From the NCBI GenBank assembly GCA_903905065.1, contig CAIVEW010000113.1, forward strand, positions 1 to 42,317: 42,317 bases of DNA. Direction: 5' to 3'. Below, piece by piece: positions 34,797 through 41,910 of the stretch. The notes beneath the pieces are model-generated. The model searched no databases. It was not told the DNA's origin and was given only the letters and a program-made list of their open reading frames with translations. This stretch comes from an uncultured Bacteroidota bacterium (lineage in GTDB: Bacteria > Bacteroidota > Bacteroidia > Chitinophagales > Chitinophagaceae). Position 1 is the first letter of the stretch. Every line of letters starts with the position of its first letter. The translations under genes and the position numbers were made by a program.

Positions 34797-36281
34797 TTAG
34801 TCGTAAGTCATAAGTCGTGAGTCGTAAGTCAGCGGTTCGCCGGGAACGTCGGTATAGGTATCTTCGTTTACATAATCCACACCTTCCTGCTCTGCAGGCG
34901 CCGCTATTTCTTTTGGTTTCTTCACTATTTTTCTTGGTTGGCCGGGCAATAATTCTTCTTCCAGCAGGTATGTATTGCGCACATTACCTTCTTTGTTAAG
35001 GCCCAGATCCCGTACCGAACCGAAGCCCACCGCATCCTTCATCACATTGGGGTTAAACATTTCGCTGCCTTTTCTCACTACATCCTTTTGCTCAAAGCGG
35101 TCTTTTATCTGGTACATCACTTTGCGCACGGTGTCTTTCTTCATCCGGTTGTCGAACAGGCTGTATTGCATCACCGTATCCTTCACAAACGATTGAATAG
35201 CCACCGTTAGGTTGATGACTTTGCTGGTCAGCAGCGATTCCAGGCCATGGGTGCGCTCGTAAACACCCATTCGCTCCTTTATATAGTTGCGCAGCTCTAT
35301 CGCATCCTGGATCGGATCAGGAAGTTTTACGGTGGTATCCCAATCCGTATTGTCCGCATAGCGGATGGCAAAGGTCACCTCTTTGCAAAATAGGCCGCCC
35401 TTCACCATGCGCTGCTCCAGCCGTGTGCAGAGCGATATGATCATTGATTCCAGCGTCTGCCGGTTCTGGCTCTGCTGGCGGCTCAGTGTGCGGGTGGCGC
35501 TCATAGTGCGGTTCTGCGCATTGCTATACATATCTACCTCCCCAAAGTTGAGCCGGCTGTGCCAGTAGTTGCCCACCACTCCACCAAATGCCTTGCGAAG
35601 TAGCGCGGGCGACGAATGCCGCATCTGCAACGGATCATTAATGCCTATCAGTTTCAGCCGGCGCTCATTCGCTGCGGCTATTCCCGGCAGGTCCGTCAGC
35701 TTCATAGTTGCCAGGTAACCATCTATGTTTTCGGGGGTTATTACTGTGAGCCCATCTATTTTCTGCAATCCGGTCCCCACCTTAGCCAGGAAAGAGTTGG
35801 GCGCTATGCCTATGGAGCAGGTCAGGTAATCATATTTTGCCCTTATATCCGCTTTTATCTGTTTAGCCACCACCGTCAGATCGTCATACACGAGCCGGTA
35901 AGAGTTGAAATTAGCCACTGCCTCGTCTATACTTTTGGGTATTACATCATCGCAGTAACTGCGCAGGATGGCCATAAAATCCACATGTATTTTGCGGTAC
36001 CAGGCCGGATGTGTGGTTATCGTAAGCATATCCGGGCACAGCATCAGGCAATCCCGTAGCCTCATTCCACTCTTAATTCCAAATTTTTTGGCTTCTTTAG
36101 ACGCAGCGATCACAGCCGCGTTAGGACTATCATAGGTCAACACCCCTAAAGGCTTGCCCCGCAGCTCTGGGTGCCGCTGTTGCTCACAACTGGCAAAGTA
36201 ACTATTCATGTCAAGGAACATAACATAAGAGCCAAGATTAGCCTTATTTGAGTTCTGAAATATGTCCCCTTTGTGCTTCAC
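34797..36281 (-). CDS. dinB: Y-family (DinB-like) translesion DNA polymerase
   Basis: An error-prone polymerase of 494 residues. The catalytic acidic residues are Asp24 in FLDMNSYFASCE and Asp119/Glu120 in KSIDEAVANF. The HhH segment DLPGIAAANERRL lies near 197-209. A sliding-clamp-binding motif, QYSLF (372-376), is followed by a further about 120 residues with little Pol IV similarity. The start is GTG at 36279-36281; ATG at Met21 (36221), directly before FLDMN, is an alternative. The last residues, LTYDSRLMTYD, are encoded by a 7-base-period repeat that runs through the stop codon. It is co-transcribed with the radical SAM gene. Confidence 0.9.
   Translation of the reverse strand: MKHKGDIFQNSNKANLGSYVMFLDMNSYFASCEQQRHPELRGKPLGVLTYDSPNAAVIAASKEAKKFGIKSGMRLRDCLMLCPDMLTITTHPAWYRKIHVDFMAILRSYCDDVIPKSIDEAVANFNSYRLVYDDLTVVAKQIKADIRAKYDYLTCSIGIAPNSFLAKVGTGLQKIDGLTVITPENIDGYLATMKLTDLPGIAAANERRLKLIGINDPLQMRHSSPALLRKAFGGVVGNYWHSRLNFGEVDMYSNAQNRTMSATRTLSRQQSQNRQTLESMIISLCTRLEQRMVKGGLFCKEVTFAIRYADNTDWDTTVKLPDPIQDAIELRNYIKERMGVYERTHGLESLLTSKVINLTVAIQSFVKDTVMQYSLFDNRMKKDTVRKVMYQIKDRFEQKDVVRKGSEMFNPNVMKDAVGFGSVRDLGLNKEGNVRNTYLLEEELLPGQPRKIVKKPKEIAAPAEQEGVDYVNEDTYTDVPGEPLTYDSRLMTYD
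34799..34830 (-). repeat. 7-base-period AGTCGTA array spanning the dinB stop codon and 3' coding end
   Basis: Units start at 34799, 34806, 34813, 34820 and 34827; variants are AGTCGTA, AGTCATA and AGTCGTG. The last 11 residues of the polymerase come from this array, and the stop codon overlaps its edge (34797-34799). The next gene starts at 34793, so the array lies between two operon genes. Confidence 0.9.
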
Positions 36282-36353
36282 AAAGGCTAAGGTAGGAATA
36301 TTTTGTCAAATTTATTGGAGAAACATTCCTAATCCACGCTAAAATCATTAAAG

Positions 36354-36361
36354 TACATTTG
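36354..36361 (+). promoter_or_regulatory. Probable -7 box of the secreted protein gene at 36383
   Basis: TACATTTG matches TAnnTTTG exactly. It overlaps an in-frame TTG at 36359 and so argues for ATG at 36383 as the start codon, giving a leader of about 15 bases. No -33 box is clear. Confidence 0.5.
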
Positions 36362-36382
36362 CTTCACAAACTATCCAAACAA

Positions 36383-37147
36383 ATGCCTGTAAAATCCTGG
36401 TTGTCTGTTGTAATAGTATTCATCGCGCTCAATAGTTCAGCTCAATATCCTTTCGAAAAATACCCACCAATAAAATATAAAGAATACGGTCCCTGGAAAA
36501 TTGATAAAAAAGCGATGATGAACGACCGTGATGTGGTCGCATTCTATATGGTGATTCCCAATTTTTTTGAACGAGAAAATCTAACGATACGGATTACCAC
36601 CCACGATAGAAAAAGCAACATTTCCCAAATAAAGCTTTTCAAAGGAAAGAAGCTAATTGGAAACTTACATGAAAAGATGTTTTTTTCTATGCTTAACTTG
36701 TCGGAACCTGTGAGGGTTGCTAATATTAAAGGCGATAGTCTGAAGGACATCAAACTAATTGTACCGTATATGGGCTGCGGATTGGCAAGTCTGAACGTTA
36801 GGGTTATTTACCTTTTCCAAAAACCGAATAACAAGTTTACAAAAATCTCATACATGGATATGTCAGACCCTAATATAGCGGAAAGGGATTTGGATATGAA
36901 TGGAACTTATAAAATAATAACAAAAGCATTGCGAACATATAAAGACCATAACTATTGGCTCTTCAATCTCTATAACTTTAAGGACAATGCACTTATTAAC
37001 GTAAATGAAAAGTTCAACTACCCGATTATGGTGCAATACCTCTACCGACAAAATTATACTCCTTCACAGCTCAGTAAAAGCATACTTGAAAAATTTTCGT
37101 CAAAACTCCCGGAAGAATATGAGGTAGAATGCAGCGATATAAAATAA
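36383..37147 (+). CDS. Exported protein of unknown function, AT-rich
   Basis: A 254-residue protein with a signal peptide (MPVKSWLSVVIVFIALNSSAQ). The mature part has no repeats, transmembrane helices or sorting domain that I recognise, and it ends ECSDIK. The segment VPYMGCGLASLNVRVIYLFQ resembles a beta-rich core. Base composition is visibly more AT-rich than in neighbouring dinB or exoA, which suggests an accessory or recently acquired gene. As read, its 3' end overlaps the convergent nucleotidyltransferase frame by 48 bases; this disappears if that gene is frameshifted (see its entry). Confidence 0.7.
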   Translation: MPVKSWLSVVIVFIALNSSAQYPFEKYPPIKYKEYGPWKIDKKAMMNDRDVVAFYMVIPNFFERENLTIRITTHDRKSNISQIKLFKGKKLIGNLHEKMFFSMLNLSEPVRVANIKGDSLKDIKLIVPYMGCGLASLNVRVIYLFQKPNNKFTKISYMDMSDPNIAERDLDMNGTYKIITKALRTYKDHNYWLFNLYNFKDNALINVNEKFNYPIMVQYLYRQNYTPSQLSKSILEKFSSKLPEEYEVECSDIK

Positions 37148-37522
37148 CAAAAAGAAAGCCGGTCGGCTGCTTAACGGCCAAACATATAGCGAGATGCCAG
37201 AAACGGTATAATCAGAATATCCTGATCCCGGTTTCTTGATCTCATTAATAAAAGGATCATCTATTTTAAATACCTGTGTATTAAAATGATGCACCTCGAT
37301 ATCCGGAAACCGGTAGTTAATTAATGCGGTTTTATGATTGTTTTCAATAAAGTTGATAGTGAACGCGTCGGAGATCAAAGCAAGGTCGATATCGGAATCG
37401 TCGTGCTGAACACCTTTTGCATAAGAGCCGAAAAGCCATGCTGAAAAAACAGGAACCCCATCTTTCATACAGGCATCAACAAATTGCCTGGCAAGAGTTA
37501 TTGCAGTTGTTTTGTCAGCCAT
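37100..37522 (-). CDS. MNT-type nucleotidyltransferase domain protein, 3' end probably frameshifted
   Basis: A 140-residue frame with a minimal nucleotidyltransferase fold: WLFGSYAKG (Gly32-Ser33) and DSDIDLAL with Asp44 and Asp46. A third acidic position, in IEVHHF, lies near 76. MNT proteins are usually about 100 residues. After Lys97 the frame continues with a hydrophobic tail (SLYVWPLSSRPAFFLLFYIA) that is antisense to the neighbouring gene. Adding one A to the AAGAAACC run (37232-37234) would give KKTGIRIF and a stop at 37212, a normal ending of 103 residues. No HEPN partner is adjacent, so a toxin-antitoxin role is not supported. Confidence 0.75.
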   Translation of the reverse strand: MADKTTAITLARQFVDACMKDGVPVFSAWLFGSYAKGVQHDDSDIDLALISDAFTINFIENNHKTALINYRFPDIEVHHFNTQVFKIDDPFINEIKKPGSGYSDYTVSGISLYVWPLSSRPAFFLLFYIAAFYLIFFREF

Positions 37523-37604
37523 TCTATTTCCGCTTTTAGTAGAGCATTTTATTTACCGTATGCATCAGCGGAGCTAACATACATGAAACTCTATCCCGCT
37601 AACT

Positions 37605-37639
37605 ACTTTTAGGTTTTAACTTTTGACTTTAAACTTAAA
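37605..37639 (-). repeat. 7-base-period ACTTTnn array at the exoA stop codon
   Basis: Units start at 37605, 37612, 37619, 37626 and 37633; the second has GGTTTTA and the others ACTTTTA, ACTTTTG, ACTTTAA and ACTTAAA. The stop codon (37635-37637) lies in the last unit. Confidence 0.8.
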
Positions 37640-38399
37640 TCCCCACCTCCAAAAACACCGGGCAATGATCTGAGTGCTTTATATGCGGCATGATCTCCGC
37701 ATGTTTTAACTTTTTGGCGAGTGGCTCGGTGACGTTAATGTAATCTATCCGCCAGCCCTTGTTATTGGCCCTTGCCCCGGCAAACTGGCTCCACCACGTA
37801 TATTGGTGCGGCTCCTTGTTGAAGTGACGGAAGGTGTCCACAAATCCGTTGTCAAACAGCTTGTCCATCCATGCTCGCTCTTCGGGCAGGAAGCCGGTAT
37901 AGTTCTTATTGCGCACAGGGTCGTGAATATCTATGGCTTTATGGCAGATGTTGTAATCGCCGCAAATGATGAGCTTCGGGCGCGTTTTGCGCAACTCACC
38001 AATGTAGTCAAAGAACTCATCAAGCCACTGGTATTTATACACCTGCCGTTCATCACCACTGGTGCCGCTGGGGAAGTAAGCATTTACCAGGGTCACGTCA
38101 CCAAAGTCAGCGCGTATGACCCTGCCTTCCGCATCACTTTGCATGATGCCATTGCCATAAAAAACATTGTCTGGTTTTATTTTGGTAAGAATAGCTACCC
38201 CACTATACCCTTTCTTTTCAGCAGAATAGGAGTACACTTCATATCCGGCAGCCTTGATCTCCGCTTCGGGTACATCTTCCTTATTGGCTTTTATTTCCTG
38301 CAAGCAGATCACGTCGCCCGGATCGGTTTTCAACCAGTCTATGAATCCCTTCTTTACCGCGGCGCGTATGCCGTTTACGTTGTATGTTACGATTCTCAT
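37635..38399 (-). CDS. exoA: Exodeoxyribonuclease III / AP endonuclease
   Basis: A 254-residue EEP-superfamily nuclease that incises abasic sites and degrades 3' ends in base excision repair. Residues visible are Asn7 in TYNVNGIRAA, Glu35 in CLQEIKAN, Asp148 and Asn150 in GDYNICHKAIDI, and the C-terminal Asp244-His245 pair in HSDHCPVF. WRIDYINVT is also conserved. Length and order fit the XthA/ExoA family throughout. It lies downstream of radC on the same strand, 113 bases away, with a possible promoter of its own. Confidence 0.96.
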   Translation of the reverse strand: MRIVTYNVNGIRAAVKKGFIDWLKTDPGDVICLQEIKANKEDVPEAEIKAAGYEVYSYSAEKKGYSGVAILTKIKPDNVFYGNGIMQSDAEGRVIRADFGDVTLVNAYFPSGTSGDERQVYKYQWLDEFFDYIGELRKTRPKLIICGDYNICHKAIDIHDPVRNKNYTGFLPEERAWMDKLFDNGFVDTFRHFNKEPHQYTWWSQFAGARANNKGWRIDYINVTEPLAKKLKHAEIMPHIKHSDHCPVFLEVGI

Positions 38400-38405
38400 T
38401 TTTTC

Positions 38406-38443
38406 AATTTCGCAATTTGATAATTAGAATTCGGCAATTATCG
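38406..38443. repeat. AATT-centred array with mostly 8-base period upstream of exoA
   Basis: AATT occurs at 38406, 38414, 38422, 38428 and 38436; spacing is 8, 8, 6 and 8. It lies in the exoA leader, immediately before the start codon, and shares segments with the array at 38480. Confidence 0.6.
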
Positions 38444-38445
38444 TC

Positions 38446-38453
38446 CAAAGTTA
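38446..38453 (-). promoter_or_regulatory. Possible -7 box of exoA
   Basis: The minus strand reads TAACTTTG, an exact TAnnTTTG match, between the two AATT arrays. A leader of about 40 bases would contain the array 38406-38443. No -33 box is apparent. Confidence 0.4.
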
Positions 38454-38479
38454 CTATTCCATTCATTACCGCGTAGAGC

Positions 38480-38516
38480 ATTGACTAATTCGCAAATTAT
38501 CGAATTGCCAAATTAA
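38480..38516 (-). repeat. 8-base-period ATTnnnnA array at the radC stop codon
   Basis: Units begin at 38480, 38488, 38496, 38504 and 38512, each starting ATT. The radC stop codon (38513-38515) is in the last unit. Confidence 0.75.
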
Positions 38517-39202
38517 ACAAGCCCTTCATCACTCATACTCAGATAGTCATTGCCGGCGATGATGATGTGGTCACGCAGCTTTATGTCCATTAGTTCTGCC
38601 GCCTCGCGCAGCTTCAGGGTCATCGATTTATCGGCATCGCTGGGCTTTTTACTGCCCGATGGATGATTATGGGCTATAATTATTTGGTTAGCATTATACA
38701 GCAGGCAATTTTTCAGTATCATCCGGATGTCTACTACTGTAGCCGTCATGCCGCCACTGCTTAAGAATTCATGCTTTATAAGTCTGCTGGCCTGGTTGAG
38801 GTACATCACGCAGAACATTTCATGGTTCAAGTCCTGCAACAGCGGCATAAAGAACCGTGCAGCATCTTTGCTGTTATTGATAGCTGCCCTATCCGGCCCT
38901 TCGCTTAGCTGGCGCCTGCGGCCCAGTTCCATAGCGGCGCAGATGGTGATGGCCCTCGCCTCCCCTATGCCTTTTATCTTTTGTAGCTCGGAAACATTCA
39001 GTCTGCCTGCCTCCCGCAGATTGTTATGCGCAAGGGCGAGTACCTCGCGGGCAAGGTCCAGAGCAGATTTCTCCCGGGTCCCGCTGGATATGAGTATAGC
39101 CAGCAACTCAGCATCGGTAAGCGCTGCCGCACCTTTTTGCAGCATCTTCTCCCTTGGCCGGTCATCTTCCACCCAGTTCTTTATACTTTTCGATTCTTGC
39201 AT
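38513..39202 (-). CDS. radC: RadC family protein (JAB/MPN domain)
   Basis: A 229-residue protein with a helix-hairpin-helix region (LQKIKGIGEARA, about 74-85) and a C-terminal MPN/JAB domain. The metal site is HNHPSGSKKPSDAD, with His178, His180 and Asp191. The name comes from an early repair assignment that was later questioned, so the true function is unclear. It is divergent from bshC (130 bases between the starts). Confidence 0.95.
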   Translation of the reverse strand: MQESKSIKNWVEDDRPREKMLQKGAAALTDAELLAILISSGTREKSALDLAREVLALAHNNLREAGRLNVSELQKIKGIGEARAITICAAMELGRRRQLSEGPDRAAINNSKDAARFFMPLLQDLNHEMFCVMYLNQASRLIKHEFLSSGGMTATVVDIRMILKNCLLYNANQIIIAHNHPSGSKKPSDADKSMTLKLREAAELMDIKLRDHIIIAGNDYLSMSDEGLV

Positions 39203-39283
39203 CAGGCTTGAAAAATACAGATAATTATGGTCTTTAAAAGTTACCGGATAAAATTTATCAATCGGTCGATACCGTTATTACTT

Positions 39284-39313
39284 TTTGATTTCAGGATAAC
39301 CCCCGTACCTTCG
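39284..39313 (+). promoter_or_regulatory. Probable bshC promoter
   Basis: TTTG at 39284-39287, an 18-base spacer, and TACCTTCG at 39306-39313 match the Bacteroidota pattern with one mismatch. The start near 39320 gives a leader of about 13 bases to the GTG start. Confidence 0.6.
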
Positions 39314-39332
39314 CTGTTCAAAATAATTATCT

Positions 39333-40928
39333 GTGGATAATATTTTTACGCATGTGCCCTACAAAGAAACAGGGTACTTTTCCAAGCTTGTAACTGACTA
39401 TATCAGCAATGATCCCGGTATAAAATCCTTTTACAACTTTTCTCCAACTGCCGGTGGACTTTCGCAAGCCATCGATGAGCGTTCTAAATACCCCGTTGAC
39501 CGCAAAGCGTTGGTTGCTTCGCTCACCAAACAATATGAGCAGCTGCCCAAAAACCCGAAGACAGAAGCGAATATTCAGTCTTTACTCAGTGAAAAAACGT
39601 TTACTGTCTGTACAGCCCACCAGCCCAATTTGCTCACCGGCTACCTCTACTTCGTGCATAAAATACTGCATGCGATAAAGCTTGCAGAAGAACTGAATGC
39701 GTTGCACCCTGATAAGAATTTCGTTCCTGTGTACTACATGGGCAGCGAAGACAATGACCTGGAAGAACTGGGTACTTTTAAATTCCGCGGCGAGAAATAT
39801 GTTTGGGACGGCGGAGGGCAAACAGGCGCTGTGGGCCGCATGGACACCGCCGGCCTGAAAACATTGTTGAATGGGCTTTTCAAAAGCTTCGGGCCACCCG
39901 GTGCCAATTGCGACGAACTGCAGGGCATCATCACGAGAGCCTACCTGGAGCATAAAACCGTGGGGGCTGCTACCCAATATTTGGTCAATGAGCTATTCGG
40001 CAACTATGGGCTATTGGTTATAGACCCCGACGATGCAATACTAAAAGCGGCTTTCATACCGGTGATGGAAGATGAATTGCTGCACCAGGCGGCCAACCCG
40101 ATCATCACAAAGCAGATTGACGCCTTGGGCGCGAACTATAAAATACAGGCACATCCCCGCGAAATAAATCTTTTTTACCTGGCAGACCAGGTTCGCGAGC
40201 GGATCGTGCGGGAAGGCGATACCTGGATCGTGTTGAATACAGATAAGCGTTTTTCGCAAGCAGAGTTACTTAGTGAGCTTAAACAATATCCTGAGCGATT
40301 CAGCCCAAATGTGATGCTGCGTGGGCTCTTCCAGGAAACAATATTGCCGAATGTGGCCTTTATAGGCGGCGGTGCGGAGGTGGCTTACTGGCTGCAACTG
40401 AACTCCCTGTTTAAGCACTACCATGTTTTTTACCCGGTCATATTTTTGCGGCAGTCGGTGTTGTGGATAAACGAAATGGCGGCAAAACTGCGGAAACAAG
40501 CAGATGTAAGCATTCCTGCGATTTTTATGCCGGAAGCCGACCTGGAGCGCGACTATATGGTACGCCACCGCAGTACGGTTTGGCAGACAAAAGATGAGCT
40601 AGATGCGATCGAAAATGTACTCGCCGCGCTAAAACAGAAAGCTGCCAATGTGGACGTTACCCTGGGCCCTGCAACCGAAGCGGCCTTAACGAGAATGAAG
40701 CGCGAGGTAACCGAACTGGAGAAAAAAATGCTCCGGGCGGAAAAAAGAAAACTTGAAGTTGAAATCGCCCGCATAGAACGGGTAAAGCATATTCTTTTCC
40801 CCTCTGGCAGCTTGCAAGAGCGGGTAGAGAATTTTATGGAGTATTATTTACAATATGGGGCTTTATTTTTCGACACGATCAAAGATGGTATAAAACCTTT
40901 AACATTAGAGTTTCTAATTATTGAGTAA
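39333..40928 (+). CDS. bshC: Bacillithiol biosynthesis cysteine-adding enzyme BshC
   Basis: A 531-residue enzyme that adds cysteine to glucosamine-malate in the last step of bacillithiol synthesis. Family signatures are TAHQPNLLTGYLYFVHK near residues 91-107, YYMGSEDNDLEEL near 134, and FIGGGAEVAYWLQLN near 344. A long coiled coil (about 445-490; EVTELEKKMLRAEKRKLEV) comes before the closing EYYLQYGALFFDTIK. The start is GTG at 39333; no ATG with a good context is nearby. BshA and BshB are not in the window. A membrane protein gene follows after 11 bases and is probably co-transcribed. Confidence 0.95.
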   Translation: MDNIFTHVPYKETGYFSKLVTDYISNDPGIKSFYNFSPTAGGLSQAIDERSKYPVDRKALVASLTKQYEQLPKNPKTEANIQSLLSEKTFTVCTAHQPNLLTGYLYFVHKILHAIKLAEELNALHPDKNFVPVYYMGSEDNDLEELGTFKFRGEKYVWDGGGQTGAVGRMDTAGLKTLLNGLFKSFGPPGANCDELQGIITRAYLEHKTVGAATQYLVNELFGNYGLLVIDPDDAILKAAFIPVMEDELLHQAANPIITKQIDALGANYKIQAHPREINLFYLADQVRERIVREGDTWIVLNTDKRFSQAELLSELKQYPERFSPNVMLRGLFQETILPNVAFIGGGAEVAYWLQLNSLFKHYHVFYPVIFLRQSVLWINEMAAKLRKQADVSIPAIFMPEADLERDYMVRHRSTVWQTKDELDAIENVLAALKQKAANVDVTLGPATEAALTRMKREVTELEKKMLRAEKRKLEVEIARIERVKHILFPSGSLQERVENFMEYYLQYGALFFDTIKDGIKPLTLEFLIIE

Positions 40929-40939
40929 TTTTCGCCATA

Positions 40940-41905
40940 ATGAAACCCATTACGCTAAGGCGACACCCGCTGAAATTCTATTTCCTGGTCTTTTTTCTTG
41001 CGCTTTTTTGCTGCGCTTTGGGGGCGCTGATACTTTTTGTTGGACTTAGATCGGCTGAAAGAAGGGAGAGTGGAGCTTTTACCATGTCCGCCTTCAGTCT
41101 TTTCTTTATAGTGCTGGGCATATTTTCCCTTTACAAATATTACCGCAACGCCCCCATAGCCAAGGCAGACCAATACCAAATCACCTTCAACGACACCGAA
41201 GCCTACACATGGGAGAACCTGGAGAAAGTAACGCTCATCGGCAAACAACCATTTAAATATCTTTTCTCCTACCAGATGGAAGGTATGATGCTGCTCTTTA
41301 AAAACGGGAAAGCAAAGTATCTGTTCGATGATTTCTATACCAACCTTGGTGAAATGAAAGCCTTCATCCAGCAGGTGGTGATCGAAAAAAGCAACTCATT
41401 TGAATACACACCAGAAGCCGCAAAGAAGAATGAGCAGATACCTGAGACGTTCGCCGCGTATAAAGGCAACCAGTTTACCAGTTTAAGGGGTATCATGTTG
41501 TGGAGCCTTTATGTGATCTTCATCATAATGATCGTGTTGCGGCCCGGTTACCTGGACCATATCAACGTTCCTAAATTCGTCATTTTTTTCAGCATGTTTT
41601 GTTTGGGGTGGTTCTATTTTCATTCGTTGCTCATGAATTATTTTCTTCTTTCAGAGCACTACCTTGCGGTGAAGAACCACAATCTTTCCTGGAGAAAAAG
41701 GCTGTACCTGCTCGACGATATCAAAGAAGTGACAGTGGAAACACAGGGAAAAATGCCCAATAGCCTTAGGGTCATTACCAAAGATTTCCGGAGTACCGTT
41801 TTTCCCGCGGGAACGCTGAATGACCACAACTGGCGCGCCCTTAAAGAAAAGCTGGAAAGCAAGGGCATAACAGTGCGCATCGACAGCCCGTTTCTTTCCG
41901 TATAG
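40940..41905 (+). CDS. Membrane protein of unknown function
   Basis: A 321-residue protein with four probable transmembrane helices. Two are N-terminal, at about 13-38 and 47-65. Two are central, at about 185-203 and 209-232. Each pair is followed by a soluble segment, the first containing WENLEKVTLIGKQPFKYLF and the second DDIKEVTVETQGK. The two halves look alike, which suggests an internal duplication, and the soluble parts resemble PH-like domains seen in bacterial membrane proteins (weak impression). It is translated 11 bases after bshC but has no known link to bacillithiol. Confidence 0.75.
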   Translation: MKPITLRRHPLKFYFLVFFLALFCCALGALILFVGLRSAERRESGAFTMSAFSLFFIVLGIFSLYKYYRNAPIAKADQYQITFNDTEAYTWENLEKVTLIGKQPFKYLFSYQMEGMMLLFKNGKAKYLFDDFYTNLGEMKAFIQQVVIEKSNSFEYTPEAAKKNEQIPETFAAYKGNQFTSLRGIMLWSLYVIFIIMIVLRPGYLDHINVPKFVIFFSMFCLGWFYFHSLLMNYFLLSEHYLAVKNHNLSWRKRLYLLDDIKEVTVETQGKMPNSLRVITKDFRSTVFPAGTLNDHNWRALKEKLESKGITVRIDSPFLSV

Positions 41906-41910
41906 CACCG

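Noticed and set aside
33795..34820. A 341-residue open frame on the plus strand
   Set aside because: It is antisense to the radical SAM gene, whose CxxxCxxC site and family motifs are clear. The antisense translation is full of His, Cys and Tyr with no domain signature.
34799..34830. CRISPR-like array
   Set aside because: Units of 7 bases without spacers are simple tandem repeats. No repeat of 23 bases or more with unique spacers occurs anywhere in the window.
36359..36382. TTG start for the secreted protein
   Set aside because: The codon overlaps an exact TACATTTG promoter box, and ATG at 36383 gives a better signal peptide.
37100..37522. MNT-HEPN toxin-antitoxin module
   Set aside because: Only the nucleotidyltransferase half is present. 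The adjacent gene and the 112-base gap upstream encode no HEPN-like protein.
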